A stretch of 64,000 nucleotides of DNA from Paenibacillus pasadenensis DSM 19293 (GTDB lineage Bacteria; Bacillota; Bacilli; Paenibacillales; Paenibacillaceae). The stretch covers positions 288,256 through 352,255 of the forward strand of contig NZ_KE383847.1 in the NCBI RefSeq assembly GCF_000422485.1. The letters run 5' to 3'. Of the stretch, positions 35,731 through 44,848 are shown piece after piece (positions within the stretch are counted from its first letter, which is position 1; each line of letters opens with the position of its first letter). The translations under genes were made by a program, and so were the position numbers. The notes beneath the pieces were generated by a model. That model was not told the origin of the DNA, did not search any database, and was given only the letters and a program-made list of their open reading frames with translations.

Positions 35731-36606
35731 ATGGACCAACGCAACAACAAGCTGGGCTGGCTGTTCGCCAGCCCTTACCTCATCTATTCGCTGCTGTTCT
35801 TCTTCATCCCGCTGATCTGGTCGATCTTCCTGTCCGTCACCGACTGGGATCTGATCGCGCCGACGTTCAACGTGGTCGGCTTCGAGAACTTCCTCGAGGC
35901 GCTGCGCTCGCCGAGCGTGCATGCGGCGTTCTGGAACACGTACAAGTTCATGATGATCTTCGTGCCGCTGGTGACGGCGCTGGCGATCGGAGTGGCCGTG
36001 CTCGTGCATGGACTGCCCCGGTTCAAGGGACTGTTCCTGATCGGCTTCTTCCTGCCCTACCTGAGCTCGGGCGTCGTCTCGGCGCTGATCGTCAAAGGAC
36101 TGCTGTCCTACACGAGCCCGGTCAACGAGTTCCTGCGCGGCATCGGGCTGGACATCAACTGGCTCGGCTCGCCGCTGTCCGCGCTGTTCGTCGTCGGCCT
36201 CATCCTCGCCTGGAAGTTCACCGGCTATTATGCCCTCATCCTCACCTCGGGCCTGGAGAGCATCGACAAGGAAGTGTACGAGGCGGCCGCGATCGACGGC
36301 GTCAAGGACGGCCAGCGGTTCTGGCGGATCACGCTGCCGCTGCTGTATCCGTCGCTGTACACGACGCTCATCCTGGGCTTCGGCGTCACGTTCGGCATCT
36401 TCACCGAGGTGTACCAGCTGACGGGCGGCGGCCCGGGCAACGCGACGAACACCTGGCAGATGGAGATCTTCAAGCAGGCGTTCTCCAACATGCAGGTCGG
36501 CTACGCGTCGGCGGTCGCGCTGCTGGCATCGGTGGCGACGTTCATCTCGATCTTCGCCATCCGCAAAATTCTGGAGATATGGGGGAAGCGAAATGGTTGG
36601 GTCTAA
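35731..36606 (+). CDS. MalF-type sugar ABC permease
   Basis: 291 residues, 16 bases after the binding-protein gene with RBS AGGGAGG. Six membrane helices beginning at about residue 12 (LIYSLLFFFIPLIWSIFLS) and the EAA loop EVYEAAAIDGVKDGQRFWRITLPLL. Overlaps the next permease by 14 bases. Forms the sugar channel with it. Confidence 0.92.
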   Translation: MDQRNNKLGWLFASPYLIYSLLFFFIPLIWSIFLSVTDWDLIAPTFNVVGFENFLEALRSPSVHAAFWNTYKFMMIFVPLVTALAIGVAVLVHGLPRFKGLFLIGFFLPYLSSGVVSALIVKGLLSYTSPVNEFLRGIGLDINWLGSPLSALFVVGLILAWKFTGYYALILTSGLESIDKEVYEAAAIDGVKDGQRFWRITLPLLYPSLYTTLILGFGVTFGIFTEVYQLTGGGPGNATNTWQMEIFKQAFSNMQVGYASAVALLASVATFISIFAIRKILEIWGKRNGWV

Positions 36607-37432
36607 ACGCCGCAGCGGCTCGAGGCGAGCCATCCGCTATCTCCTCGCCCTCGCGCTCCTGCTCGTCATGGTGTATCCGTATCTGTACATGGTGCTGAGC
36701 TCGTTCGCGGACTGGACGCAGATCGACAAGCAGCTGCTGCCGACGAAGTTCACGACGAAGTCGTACGAATGGCTGTTCAGCGGCGGCGAGGCGGGCGTCA
36801 CCCGGCCGTGGCTGAACGCGTTCCTGAACAGCGTCGTCGTCTCGGCGGCCTCGACCGCGCTGATGATGCTGTTCGGCATCATGGTCGCCTATGCGCTGTC
36901 CAAGCTGAACTTTTTCGGCCGCCATGCGATCAACAACTTCGTCCTGTTCCATATGTTCTTCCCGGCCATCATCCTGCTGGTGCCGACGTTCCTCATCATC
37001 CAGCGGGCCGGCCTGTACGACACCTATCTCGGCCTGATCGTGCCGAAGGCGGTCAGCCTGTGGGCGATCTTCATGTACACGAACTTCTTCAAGGCCGTGC
37101 CGTCGACGTTCATCGAAGCGGCCAAGCTCGACGGAGCGTCGGATCTGAAGATCATGTTCCGCATCATGCTGCCGATGTCGAAGTCGATCACGACGGTCAT
37201 CTTCCTGTTCCTGCTCATGGAGCGGTGGACGGAGCTGCTGTGGGACATGATCGCGGTCAAGAGCGATTCGATGCTGACGCTGAACGTGCTGCTGTCGCAG
37301 ATGTTCGGGCCGTACGGGTCGTATCCGGGTCCGCTCTACGCGGCCTCGACGATCCTCACGCTGCCGATCATCGTGCTGTTCCTGATCTTCAGCAAGAAGT
37401 TCCAGGAGGGCATGCAGTTCAGCCTGAAATAA
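36593..37432 (+). CDS. MalG-type sugar ABC permease
   Basis: 279 residues. Six membrane helices and an EAA loop (FIEAAKLDGASDLKIMFRIMLPM, about residue 172). C-terminus FSKKFQEGMQFSLK is typical of MalG-type proteins. Second half of the sugar transporter. Confidence 0.92.
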   Translation: MVGSKRRSGSRRAIRYLLALALLLVMVYPYLYMVLSSFADWTQIDKQLLPTKFTTKSYEWLFSGGEAGVTRPWLNAFLNSVVVSAASTALMMLFGIMVAYALSKLNFFGRHAINNFVLFHMFFPAIILLVPTFLIIQRAGLYDTYLGLIVPKAVSLWAIFMYTNFFKAVPSTFIEAAKLDGASDLKIMFRIMLPMSKSITTVIFLFLLMERWTELLWDMIAVKSDSMLTLNVLLSQMFGPYGSYPGPLYAASTILTLPIIVLFLIFSKKFQEGMQFSLK

Positions 37433-37475
37433 TCGTCCCGGCTCCGGCCGGGCTTCGCGGGAGGAGAATGGATTC

Positions 37476-38414
37476 ATGAGCCAGCTGCAACCGGCTCCGG
37501 CGCCATGCGCCGAGCTGCTGAGAGAATATCGGGCCGCCGGCCCCGCCGCGCGCGAGCCGCGCCGCATCCCGTTCGCAGGCGTCGGCGGCAAGGACGTCTA
37601 CAACATCGCCGCCCCGTTCGAGGACGAGGGCCGGACGGTTCTTCCCGGACGCGTCGAGTCGCGCGACAGCGAGCATTCCGACATCGTCTTTTTCGCCGAA
37701 ACGGACGGCGCCTGGCTGCCGATCGAGGGAGCGCCGGTCCTGCGGCTGCAGGACCCGTTCCACAGCCGCATCGGCGGCGAGCTCGTCGTCGGCGGCGTGG
37801 AGATCTTCCCGCATCCCGAGCGGGCCGACGCGCTGATGTGGCGGACCGTGCTCTACCGGGGCCAGGGCCTCCGCGACCTGCGCCGCTTTTTCGAAGGACC
37901 GGACGGCATGAAGGACATCCGCCTCGCGGAGCTTGCGGACGGGGGCGTCGGCGTGTTCACGCGGCCTCAGGGCGAGAAGGGCGGCCGCGGCAAGATCGGC
38001 TACGTCCGCGTCGGCTCGCTGGACGGCCTGACGGTCCGGGCCATCGACGAAGCTCCGCTGCTCGAGGGACAGTTCGCCGAGGGCGAATGGGGCGGAGCCA
38101 ACGAGACCCATCTCCTGCCGGGCGGCCGCATCGGCGTGCTCGGCCATATCGCCTGCTTCGATGAAGCGGGCGATCGCCACTACTATCCGATGGCGTTCGA
38201 GTTCGATCCGGCGTCGGAGGCTTGGAGCGGCCTGCGCCTGATCGGCGAGCGCCGCGACTTCCTGCCTGGCCCGGCCAAGCGGCCTGATCTGGAGGATGTC
38301 GTGTTCAGCGGCGGCCTGATCCGCGGCGGCGACGGCAGAGCCGTGCTATACGCGGGCACCAGCGACGCCGACGCGCAGACGCTGGACATTCCGGACCCGT
38401 TCGCCGGCCGGTAA
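37476..38414 (+). CDS. DUF1861 family protein
   Basis: 312 residues, RBS GGGAGGAG. Five-bladed-propeller-like protein: PFAGVGGKDVYNIAAPF, RVESRDSEHSDIVFF, LQDPFHSRIGGELVVGGVE, GANETHLL and EDVVFSGGLIRG are conserved-looking blocks with Asp/Glu residues resembling the DP/ED motifs of the GH43/GH130 fold. The family sits with GH130 genes and is thought to act on or bind mannosides; no enzyme activity can be assigned from sequence alone. Confidence 0.8.
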   Translation: MSQLQPAPAPCAELLREYRAAGPAAREPRRIPFAGVGGKDVYNIAAPFEDEGRTVLPGRVESRDSEHSDIVFFAETDGAWLPIEGAPVLRLQDPFHSRIGGELVVGGVEIFPHPERADALMWRTVLYRGQGLRDLRRFFEGPDGMKDIRLAELADGGVGVFTRPQGEKGGRGKIGYVRVGSLDGLTVRAIDEAPLLEGQFAEGEWGGANETHLLPGGRIGVLGHIACFDEAGDRHYYPMAFEFDPASEAWSGLRLIGERRDFLPGPAKRPDLEDVVFSGGLIRGGDGRAVLYAGTSDADAQTLDIPDPFAGR

Positions 38415-38474
38415 GAGCCCGGGCGGCATGCAGCGAGAGCCTGCACAGCTTAGACCACGAAGGAGCTGCTACGC

Positions 38475-39536
38475 ATGAATGTTTACCGATATGAGCAAAA
38501 TCCGCTGGTGACGCCGGCCGACGTGAAGCCGCATCGCGACGATTTCGAGGTGATCGGCGCCTTCAACGCCGGGGTGGCGGAGTACGGCGGGGAGGTCATC
38601 CTGCTGCTGCGCGTGGCGGAGCGGCCGATCAGCCCGGATCCGTCCGTTGTGCTGGCCCCTGTCTATAACGTGGAGAAAGGCGAGCTCGACCTCGTTCCGA
38701 TCCGCAAGGACGACGAGAGCTACGACTTCTCCGATCCGCGCGTCATCGTGCGGCGCGACCAGGCGCCGGCTTTCGAATACTTGACGTCGCTGTCGTACCT
38801 GCGCATCGCCCGCAGCCGCGACGGACGGAATTTCACGATCGACGACGAGCCGTTCATCTATCCGTCGCAGCCGCTGGAGAGCTTCGGCATCGAGGATCCG
38901 CGCATCACGCAGATCGGCGATACGTACTATATCTATTTCTCGGCGGTGTCGCCGGTCGGCATCGGCGAGTCGCTCGTCTCGACCAAGGACTTCAAGACCA
39001 TGGAGCATCACGGCATGATCTTCGGGCCGGACAACAAGGACGTGCTCATCTTCCCGGAGCGCATCGGCGGCAAGCATTACGCCCTGCACCGGCCGACGAC
39101 CAAAAGCTGCGGCCGCCCGGAAATGTGGATCGCCGAGTCGGACAACCTGCTCTATTGGGGCAACCACCGGCATCTGATCGGGCTGCGCGACGGCATGTGG
39201 GACAGCGGCCGCATCGGCGGCGGCGCGGTGCCGATCCGCACGGACCGCGGCTGGCTGGAGCTGTACCATGGCGCGACCAAGGACCACCGCTACTGCATGG
39301 GCGCGGTGCTGCTCGACCTGGACGATCCGTCCCGGGTCGTCGCCCGCTCGGGCCGGCCGATTCTGGAGCCGGATGCCGCCTACGAGGCGGACGGCTTCTT
39401 CGGCGGCGTCGTGTTCTCGTGCGGCGCGCTGGTCGACGGCGATGTCGTCCGCATGTACTACGGCGCGGCCGATACGTCGATGGCCTGCGCCGAGCTCAGC
39501 CTCGCGGAGATTTTGGACAGCCTGGAGCCGGTCTGA
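38475..39536 (+). CDS. GH130 family beta-mannoside phosphorylase-like enzyme
   Basis: 353 residues, start ATG 38475. Five-bladed beta-propeller of glycoside hydrolase family 130. Key segments: RNPLVTP-like YEQNPLVTP near the N-terminus, FGIEDPRITQIGDTYYIYFSA with the catalytic Asp of the family, FPERIGGKHYALHRP for phosphate/substrate binding, GGAVPIRT and ELYHGATKDHRY. GH130 enzymes cleave beta-mannosides with phosphate, releasing mannose 1-phosphate. The exact linkage (beta-1,2 or beta-1,4) cannot be told. With the ABC importer and DUF1861 it makes a mannoside-use locus. Confidence 0.88.
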   Translation: MNVYRYEQNPLVTPADVKPHRDDFEVIGAFNAGVAEYGGEVILLLRVAERPISPDPSVVLAPVYNVEKGELDLVPIRKDDESYDFSDPRVIVRRDQAPAFEYLTSLSYLRIARSRDGRNFTIDDEPFIYPSQPLESFGIEDPRITQIGDTYYIYFSAVSPVGIGESLVSTKDFKTMEHHGMIFGPDNKDVLIFPERIGGKHYALHRPTTKSCGRPEMWIAESDNLLYWGNHRHLIGLRDGMWDSGRIGGGAVPIRTDRGWLELYHGATKDHRYCMGAVLLDLDDPSRVVARSGRPILEPDAAYEADGFFGGVVFSCGALVDGDVVRMYYGAADTSMACAELSLAEILDSLEPV

Positions 39537-39610
39537 GGCGATGGGGCGTCCGTCGCCGTCCTGCCGGGACGGCGGCGAGTCCCCGATCGGGCTGGAAAGG
39601 GCGCAAGCCC

Positions 39611-39650
39611 AAAAAAGCATGGTTCCCTTTCAAGGGAGCCATGCTTTTTT
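39611..39650. terminator. Terminator after the GH130 gene
   Basis: AAAAAAGCATGGTTCCCTT and AAGGGAGCCATGCTTTTTT arms form a long near-perfect stem around a small loop, with T and A tracts on each side, so it may end both the GH130 operon and the radical SAM gene. Confidence 0.9.
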
Positions 39651-39769
39651 GCTGTTTGCTCGCCGCGCCTCGGAGCATCCTCCAGACCAAGTCCGCCCGC
39701 CGATCCGCCGGCGGCCAAGCGGGACGGCCAAGCGGGTGCGGGCGCGCCTCGCTGAAGCGGCAGCCCGGC

Positions 39770-40648
39770 CTACGTGCCGAAGCGCTTGCGGTAGCCGCAT
39801 TTGCGGCACAGCTCCTCGACCGCTTCGCGGCGGGAGAAGCCGTCATACAGCTTTTGCGCGCGATCGCCCTGGATGATGTCGGAGAAGCTCGCCTGATTGA
39901 TGTTGCCAAGGTTGATGATGCCTTCGCCGTCGAGGCAGCAGGGCACGACGGTGCCGTTCGCCAGGATGGCGGCCTGGTTGCGCAGGCCGTGGCAGAAGCC
40001 TTTGCCGTCATCCTCCTCGGCGTTCAGGTCGGGCCACTCGAACTCGTGGTCCTGGTTCAGGTAGAAGCGGTCGGCCAGCTTGAGCCCCGAGCCGCGCTTG
40101 AACTGCTCCTCGATCGGCTCCGTCAGGCCGAGCTCGCGCTCGATGATCGCCAGCACCTCGCGGTTGCGCTTCAGCTCCAGATTGGTCGCATTGTCCTTGC
40201 GCAGGTTCCAGAGGCGGAGCGAGAACAGGACGTCCGTCGACGCCAGCGCTTCCTGGATGAACGTCAGGATCGTCGTGACGTACGCTTCCTTGTCGGTGGA
40301 GCCGGCATGGCCGTCGAAGCTGTGCAGCGAGAAGTTCATCTGCCGCAGCGCCGGCTTGCCGAGCAGCTTGGCCTTGTTTTTTTCGATCAGCGTGCCGTTC
40401 GTCGTGATGTTCACCTTGAAGCCTTTGTCGTGGCTGATGTCGAGCAGCTGGTCGAGCTTCGGATGCAGCAGCGGCTCGCCTTTTACATGAAGGTAGACGG
40501 AATCCGTATAGGGCTTGATCTCGTCCAGCCGCTTGGCGAAGTCCTCGGGCTTCAGGAAGCTTTTTTCCCGCAGCGTCGGCGGACAGAAGTGGCAGGCCAA
40601 GTTGCAGACGCTCGTGATTTCGATATAGAATTTCTGGAATTTCTTCAT
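39770..40648 (-). CDS. Radical SAM/SPASM-type protein
   Basis: 292 residues. CNLACHFC (Cys15, Cys19, Cys22) binds the SAM-ligating 4Fe-4S cluster, followed by GEPLLHP and ITTNGTLI of the radical SAM barrel. The C-terminal part has GTVVPCCLDGEGIINLGNINQASFSDI and ELCRKCGYR, a SPASM-like domain with cysteines for a second cluster. SPASM proteins act on peptides, cofactors or enzymes; no precursor peptide gene was seen next to it. Single gene, divergent from the SLH gene. Confidence 0.85.
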   Translation of the reverse strand: MKKFQKFYIEITSVCNLACHFCPPTLREKSFLKPEDFAKRLDEIKPYTDSVYLHVKGEPLLHPKLDQLLDISHDKGFKVNITTNGTLIEKNKAKLLGKPALRQMNFSLHSFDGHAGSTDKEAYVTTILTFIQEALASTDVLFSLRLWNLRKDNATNLELKRNREVLAIIERELGLTEPIEEQFKRGSGLKLADRFYLNQDHEFEWPDLNAEEDDGKGFCHGLRNQAAILANGTVVPCCLDGEGIINLGNINQASFSDIIQGDRAQKLYDGFSRREAVEELCRKCGYRKRFGT

Positions 40649-40834
40649 CGGTGCTGGCCTCGATTCGGTTATGCGGGATGATGGCGGCGGCGTCTGCGAA
40701 TGGATGAAAGGATGCAGAGCCCTCGAATATCATACCATTTCGCGCGTGATTCGGCTCCTTCTCTTTTCTAATGCTTTTGTCGATCAATGCCGATATATGT
40801 CGGTGGTCAACAGCATGCTTTAGGGGGAAACAAC

Positions 40835-43800
40835 TTGGACATCAAACATCAACAACGTAAGCCTTGGCTGCAGCTGCTGCTCGCATCCGCCTTGCTCTGT
40901 ACCGGCTGGAACTTCGGCGCGGCATCTGCCTTGGCGGTGCCGCCGCAGCCCCAGGTCGTGCTCTCGGACAAAGTCGTGACGGAGAACGCGGTCGAGAACG
41001 GCACGTCGGCGGTCCTGAACGGGACGGTCTCGGACCAAGTCTATATGGGCCCGGATTACGAGCGGTTTTTCCTTGTCGACGAATATGTCGTTTCCGGAAT
41101 TCCGCAGAACGGACAGAAGGTGCCGGCCGATCCGGCCGCCGCGGGCCTCGCGTTCCAAGGACAGATCAGCGGGCTGACGCCGGGCAAGTCGTATCAGTAT
41201 TCCGCTTGCCTGCAAAAGGACGGCGAATCGGTTGCTCTTTGCGCGAATGCAGCTGCATTCCAAGCCTATCGGACGCTGTCGTGGTTCGAGCCGTTTGAAC
41301 TCGATCTGCCGCGCAGCACGCCGCTGGACGAGGTGAAGAAGCTGATGCCGGAAACGGTGCGGGCTCATTTCACCGACGGCACTTCGGAGCTCTATCCGGT
41401 GTCTTGGAATCTCAATGCGTACGAGTGGGACAGCCGGCTGAGCGGATACAAGCAGTACGAGACCGGCGGCCAGATCATCATCCGCGGAGCGGCCGAGCTG
41501 CCGGACGGCAATACCGTCCGCTATGAAGAAATGGCGACGGATGACCCGCGCTTCATCATCAACATGCCGCTCATCGAGATGACCGGGGCGGCGCCGGTCG
41601 AGGATCGGACGGTCGTCGTCGGCACGACGCTGGAGCAGGCGAAGAGCAAGCTGCCGAAGCGGGTCGAGTTCAGCTTCGAGGATGGCGTCGAAGCGTTGCT
41701 GGACGTCAAGTGGGATTCGGGAACGCCGGCTTTCGACGGCGCCCGGAAAGGGACCTATCTGTTCAAGGGAACGCCGCTTTGTCCGAGGCTTGATCGCCGG
41801 GCAATGCCGGCGAGCGTCGAGCCGGGGGGCGATTCCTGCGAAGCGTTCGCCAATGCCGCCGAAGTCCAGGCGAGCGCCTACGTCCATGTCGTCGACTACA
41901 AGTGGCAGCTCGTCGGTCCGGCCGGCTTCACGCCGGAGCCCGGCAGCGAGCATCGCTTCTTCTACGATGCGGTCAACGTTCCTTACGTCGCCTTCTCTGA
42001 TGCTTCTGCGGACGGAGCGCTGTCGGTCATGAAGATGGAGGGAGGCGTCTGGACCTATGTCGGCGCCCCAGGCTTCATCGGAAGCCATGTATCCAACGTC
42101 CAGGCGGCATTCAACAGCGTGAATCCCGATGATAAAAAGCTGTACGTTTCCTTCATCGACGGCGATGGCACCGTGAAGGCGGCGTCATACGAGGCAGGCA
42201 GCTGGACTTCCATGCCATCGGCCGGCTCGGCGCTGGCCGGGGAGCGTGGCGCGCTGGCAATGGGCATGGACTGGGACGGCCCGGCGCTCGTGTACGCGGA
42301 TGCGGCGGCAGACGGAAAAGCGACGATGAAAATATGGAGCGGCGCAGCGTGGAGCAGCTTCGGCACGCCGGGCTTCAGCGACGGCCGCGTCAGCGGCTTG
42401 TCGATCATCGATACGTTCGCCGCGTATTTTACCGTCAGCGCTTTTGAAAACGGCGTTCTGAACGTGTATGGCTATGTGTATTACCCGTCGATGAACTGGG
42501 AAAAGCTCAGCGGCGCGGCGGCGGCTTCTCCGGCCGGCAGCGCGCTTATTCCGTTCAAGTACAATTATGACTCGATGGCTCTGTCGATGGATGACAAAGG
42601 CGTCTCCGTCCTGATCTGGGACTGGAACAATCGCAAATGGTCCGCCTCCAATCTGCCGCCTGTGCTGGCGCAGCCGGCGAAGCTGGCGGACGTCGCGGTA
42701 GATATGCAGGCGAAGGTTCTTTATGTCGCTTTTGAAGATCAAGGGAAAATTACGGTGCGCAAGCTGAACGGCTCCGAGTGGGTGACGGCTGGCGCCGCGC
42801 AGTTCACAGCCGGCGGCGCGTCCGAGCTGCGCCTGCAGATCATCGACGGCATCCCGCATGTGTCGATCGTCGACGACATGCACGGCGGCAAGCTGACCGT
42901 GCTGAACTACCGCGCCTGGTACGATCCGGCTGCAGTGACCGGCGCCGCCAGCGAAGTGGCGGAAACGTCGGCCCGCATCGAAGGCTCGGCGCAGGGAACG
43001 CTGTCGCGCCGCGGCATGGAATACCGCGAGCAGGCGGACGGAGCGGCATGGATCGTCATTGACGGCGGCCAAGGCCCAGGCAGCATCTCCGTCAAGCTGG
43101 ACTTGCTCAAGCCGGGCACCGGGTATGAATTCCGCGCGTATGGGGACAGCCAGGAAGGCCGGACCTATGGCGACATCGCCGCCTTCCGCACGAAGTCGCA
43201 GCCAGAAACGGAATTGCCGGAAACGGAATCGCCGGAAACGGAATCGCCGGAAACGAGCGGGCCGGGCGCGAGCTTGCCGGCATGGACGCCGTCTCCGAGC
43301 GCGTCTCCGACGCCGACTGCAGCGCCGACGTCCACGCCGACGCCTGCTCCGACAGCAGGCGAATACAAAGCCTATATGAAGGGCTATCCGGACGGAAGCT
43401 TCTTGCCTCAAGGCAGCGTCACCCGCGCGGAAGTCGCGGCGATCCTGAGCCGCACGATGGATAAAAAGGCATCGGCAGCGACGGACGCCAAAAGCTTCAA
43501 GGATGTGCCCTCCGGCTTCTGGGCCGGCAAGGACATCGCCATTGTTGCCGAACAAGGATGGATGAACGGCTCCGGCGACGGCGGCTTCCGTCCGGGCCGC
43601 GCCGTGACGCGCGCGGAGATGGCGCAGATTCTGCTCAACGTCTACGGCAAGCAAGAGCAGGCCGCCGCCATGCCGAGCTACCCGGATGCCGCCGGCCACT
43701 GGGCGGCAGCGGCAATCGCTTCCGCAGAAGCCCGCGGCTGGCTGCCGGGCTATGCCGACGGCAAGTTCCATCCGAACCAGCCGCTGACGCGGGTGGAGAC

Positions 43801-43930
43801 GGTTCGCCTGTTCAACTCCCTGCTTGGCCGCAGCGGCAACACGCAGGCGAAGCAGGTGTGGACCGACGTCAAGCCGGGAGATGCCGACTTTGCCGACATC
43901 ATGGCCGCATCGGTCGATTACCGCTTCTAG
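40835..43930 (+). CDS. Large surface protein with Ig-like, propeller-like and SLH domains
   Basis: 1031 residues from TTG 40835 behind AGGGGGAAAC. A signal peptide (1-34, ending ASALA) is followed by a domain with TVSDQVYMG, two Big-4-like Ig segments (VRAHFTDGTSELYPVSWN; RVEFSFEDGVEALLDVKWD), a long region of propeller-like repeats (VPYVAFSDASADG, LYVSFIDGDGT, VLYVAFEDQG) and an Fn3-like segment near 705-790. A Pro/Glu/Thr/Ser linker with repeated PETES units leads to three S-layer homology domains (KGYPDGSFLP, NGSGDGGFRP, PGYADGKFHP). It is attached to the cell wall polymer by the SLH domains; ligand unknown. Confidence 0.85.
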   Translation: MDIKHQQRKPWLQLLLASALLCTGWNFGAASALAVPPQPQVVLSDKVVTENAVENGTSAVLNGTVSDQVYMGPDYERFFLVDEYVVSGIPQNGQKVPADPAAAGLAFQGQISGLTPGKSYQYSACLQKDGESVALCANAAAFQAYRTLSWFEPFELDLPRSTPLDEVKKLMPETVRAHFTDGTSELYPVSWNLNAYEWDSRLSGYKQYETGGQIIIRGAAELPDGNTVRYEEMATDDPRFIINMPLIEMTGAAPVEDRTVVVGTTLEQAKSKLPKRVEFSFEDGVEALLDVKWDSGTPAFDGARKGTYLFKGTPLCPRLDRRAMPASVEPGGDSCEAFANAAEVQASAYVHVVDYKWQLVGPAGFTPEPGSEHRFFYDAVNVPYVAFSDASADGALSVMKMEGGVWTYVGAPGFIGSHVSNVQAAFNSVNPDDKKLYVSFIDGDGTVKAASYEAGSWTSMPSAGSALAGERGALAMGMDWDGPALVYADAAADGKATMKIWSGAAWSSFGTPGFSDGRVSGLSIIDTFAAYFTVSAFENGVLNVYGYVYYPSMNWEKLSGAAAASPAGSALIPFKYNYDSMALSMDDKGVSVLIWDWNNRKWSASNLPPVLAQPAKLADVAVDMQAKVLYVAFEDQGKITVRKLNGSEWVTAGAAQFTAGGASELRLQIIDGIPHVSIVDDMHGGKLTVLNYRAWYDPAAVTGAASEVAETSARIEGSAQGTLSRRGMEYREQADGAAWIVIDGGQGPGSISVKLDLLKPGTGYEFRAYGDSQEGRTYGDIAAFRTKSQPETELPETESPETESPETSGPGASLPAWTPSPSASPTPTAAPTSTPTPAPTAGEYKAYMKGYPDGSFLPQGSVTRAEVAAILSRTMDKKASAATDAKSFKDVPSGFWAGKDIAIVAEQGWMNGSGDGGFRPGRAVTRAEMAQILLNVYGKQEQAAAMPSYPDAAGHWAAAAIASAEARGWLPGYADGKFHPNQPLTRVETVRLFNSLLGRSGNTQAKQVWTDVKPGDADFADIMAASVDYRF

Positions 43931-43997
43931 CCGAAACGCATCGGACGGGCGCGCGCGGATACGGCGCCGCCTCTCCCTGTTCGGTCAGTTACGGTTC

Positions 43998-44032
43998 AAG
44001 AGCCAGGAGCCTGCGGGCTCCCGGCTCTTTTT
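43998..44032. terminator. Terminator between the SLH gene and DUF1284 gene
   Basis: AAGAGCCAGGAGCC and GGCTCCCGGCTCTT arms (one mismatch) around TGCG, then TTT. Lies between convergent genes. Confidence 0.85.
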
Positions 44033-44042
44033 CGATTCGGGC

Positions 44043-44477
44043 TCATCCCTCCGGCAGCTCCCGCAGCCGCCGATCCGGATCGGCGTGGATATGCGCGACG
44101 CCTTCGCGGCACAGGCCGTACGGTTCCCAGCGGCAGTCGCGGCAGATCGTCGCGATGTCGTCCGGCCGCACGCGCGCGGCGACGGCCTCGCAAATCGCGC
44201 TCCAGCTCCAGATGTCGCCGGGCTGCATGCCGACCAGCCCGGCGATCTCGGCGTCCTTGCGGTAGACGCTGGCATTTTCGCAATGCGAGGGCTGGTCGGC
44301 GGGAAACGCCGCGCAGACGGCATCCGGGCCGACGGTCAGCCGGATTGTCGTCTCCGGGTCCCGGCGCAGCCGTTCGTAGATGCCGGTCATGTTGGCGCAG
44401 AAGCCGTCGGAGTAGCCTTTGCCGCGATAGCCGAGCAGGCAGAGCAGATGATGGCCTCGGAGCTCGATGGGGGTCAT
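44043..44477 (-). CDS. DUF1284 family cysteine-rich protein
   Basis: 144 residues, start at ATG 44475-44477 (complement). The N-terminus LRGHHLLCLLGYRGKGYS is the DUF1284 signature. Cysteines occur at LLCLL, GFCANM, SHCEN, AICEA and in TICRDCRWEPYGLC, so a metal or Fe-S site is likely. No biochemical function is known for the family. An 8-base inverted repeat (TAGTCAAC, 44500-44507, and GTTGACTA, 44527-44534) lies just upstream and may be its operator. Confidence 0.75.
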   Translation of the reverse strand: MTPIELRGHHLLCLLGYRGKGYSDGFCANMTGIYERLRRDPETTIRLTVGPDAVCAAFPADQPSHCENASVYRKDAEIAGLVGMQPGDIWSWSAICEAVAARVRPDDIATICRDCRWEPYGLCREGVAHIHADPDRRLRELPEG

Positions 44478-44568
44478 GGGCAGTCCGCCTTTCCTGGATT
44501 AGTCAACTAAAACTATATCACAAGAGGTTGACTATGTGGCGGACGAAAGCCCGATGACAGCCAAGATA

Positions 44569-44610
44569 AAGCCTCCTGCCTGAGCCTTTAAGGCCGCTGG
44601 GAGGCTTTTT
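44569..44610 (+). terminator. Terminator upstream of the MarR promoter
   Basis: AAGCCTCC and GGGAGGCTT arms around a 23-base loop, followed by TTTTT, ending just before the TTGACA at 44634. It insulates the MarR operon from upstream transcription. Confidence 0.7.
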
Positions 44611-44626
44611 GCTTGTCGTCTTGAAA

Positions 44627-44662
44627 AACCAAGTTGACAACTTGGTTAACTTGTTTTATTCT
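44627..44662 (+). promoter_or_regulatory. Promoter and palindromic operator of the MarR operon
   Basis: TTGACA (44634-44639) and TATTCT (44657-44662) are 17 bases apart. The -35 lies inside a perfect inverted repeat, AACCAAGTT and AACTTGGTT around GAC (44627-44647), typical of a MarR autorepression site. Confidence 0.8.
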
Positions 44663-44767
44663 TGCTTCAGGCTTCATTCAACCGTCGTTCATTCAATGGA
44701 CGATCGTTCAACGAGCATTCATTATCTTACGGCCAAACTAATTTCGGCTGCCGACTGGACCGCCAGA

Positions 44768-44815
44768 GGCTCCCGCTCCTTAACCCGACCTCGGGGAAGG
44801 CGCGGGAGCCTTTTT
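44768..44815 (+). terminator. Intrinsic terminator inside the MarR operon leader
   Basis: GGCTCCCGC (44768-44776) pairs with GCGGGAGCC (44802-44810), followed by TTTTT. It lies about 100 bases downstream of the promoter and 34 before the marR start, so it looks like an attenuator. The leader has no recognisable riboswitch class. Confidence 0.7.
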
Positions 44816-44848
44816 GCATCCATCCGTCGGTCCGAGGAAAGGAGCGGC

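Noticed and set aside
44740-44815. T-box riboswitch in the MarR leader
   Set aside because: TGGACCGCC only partly resembles the T-box word and no stem I or specifier loop is present in the short leader.
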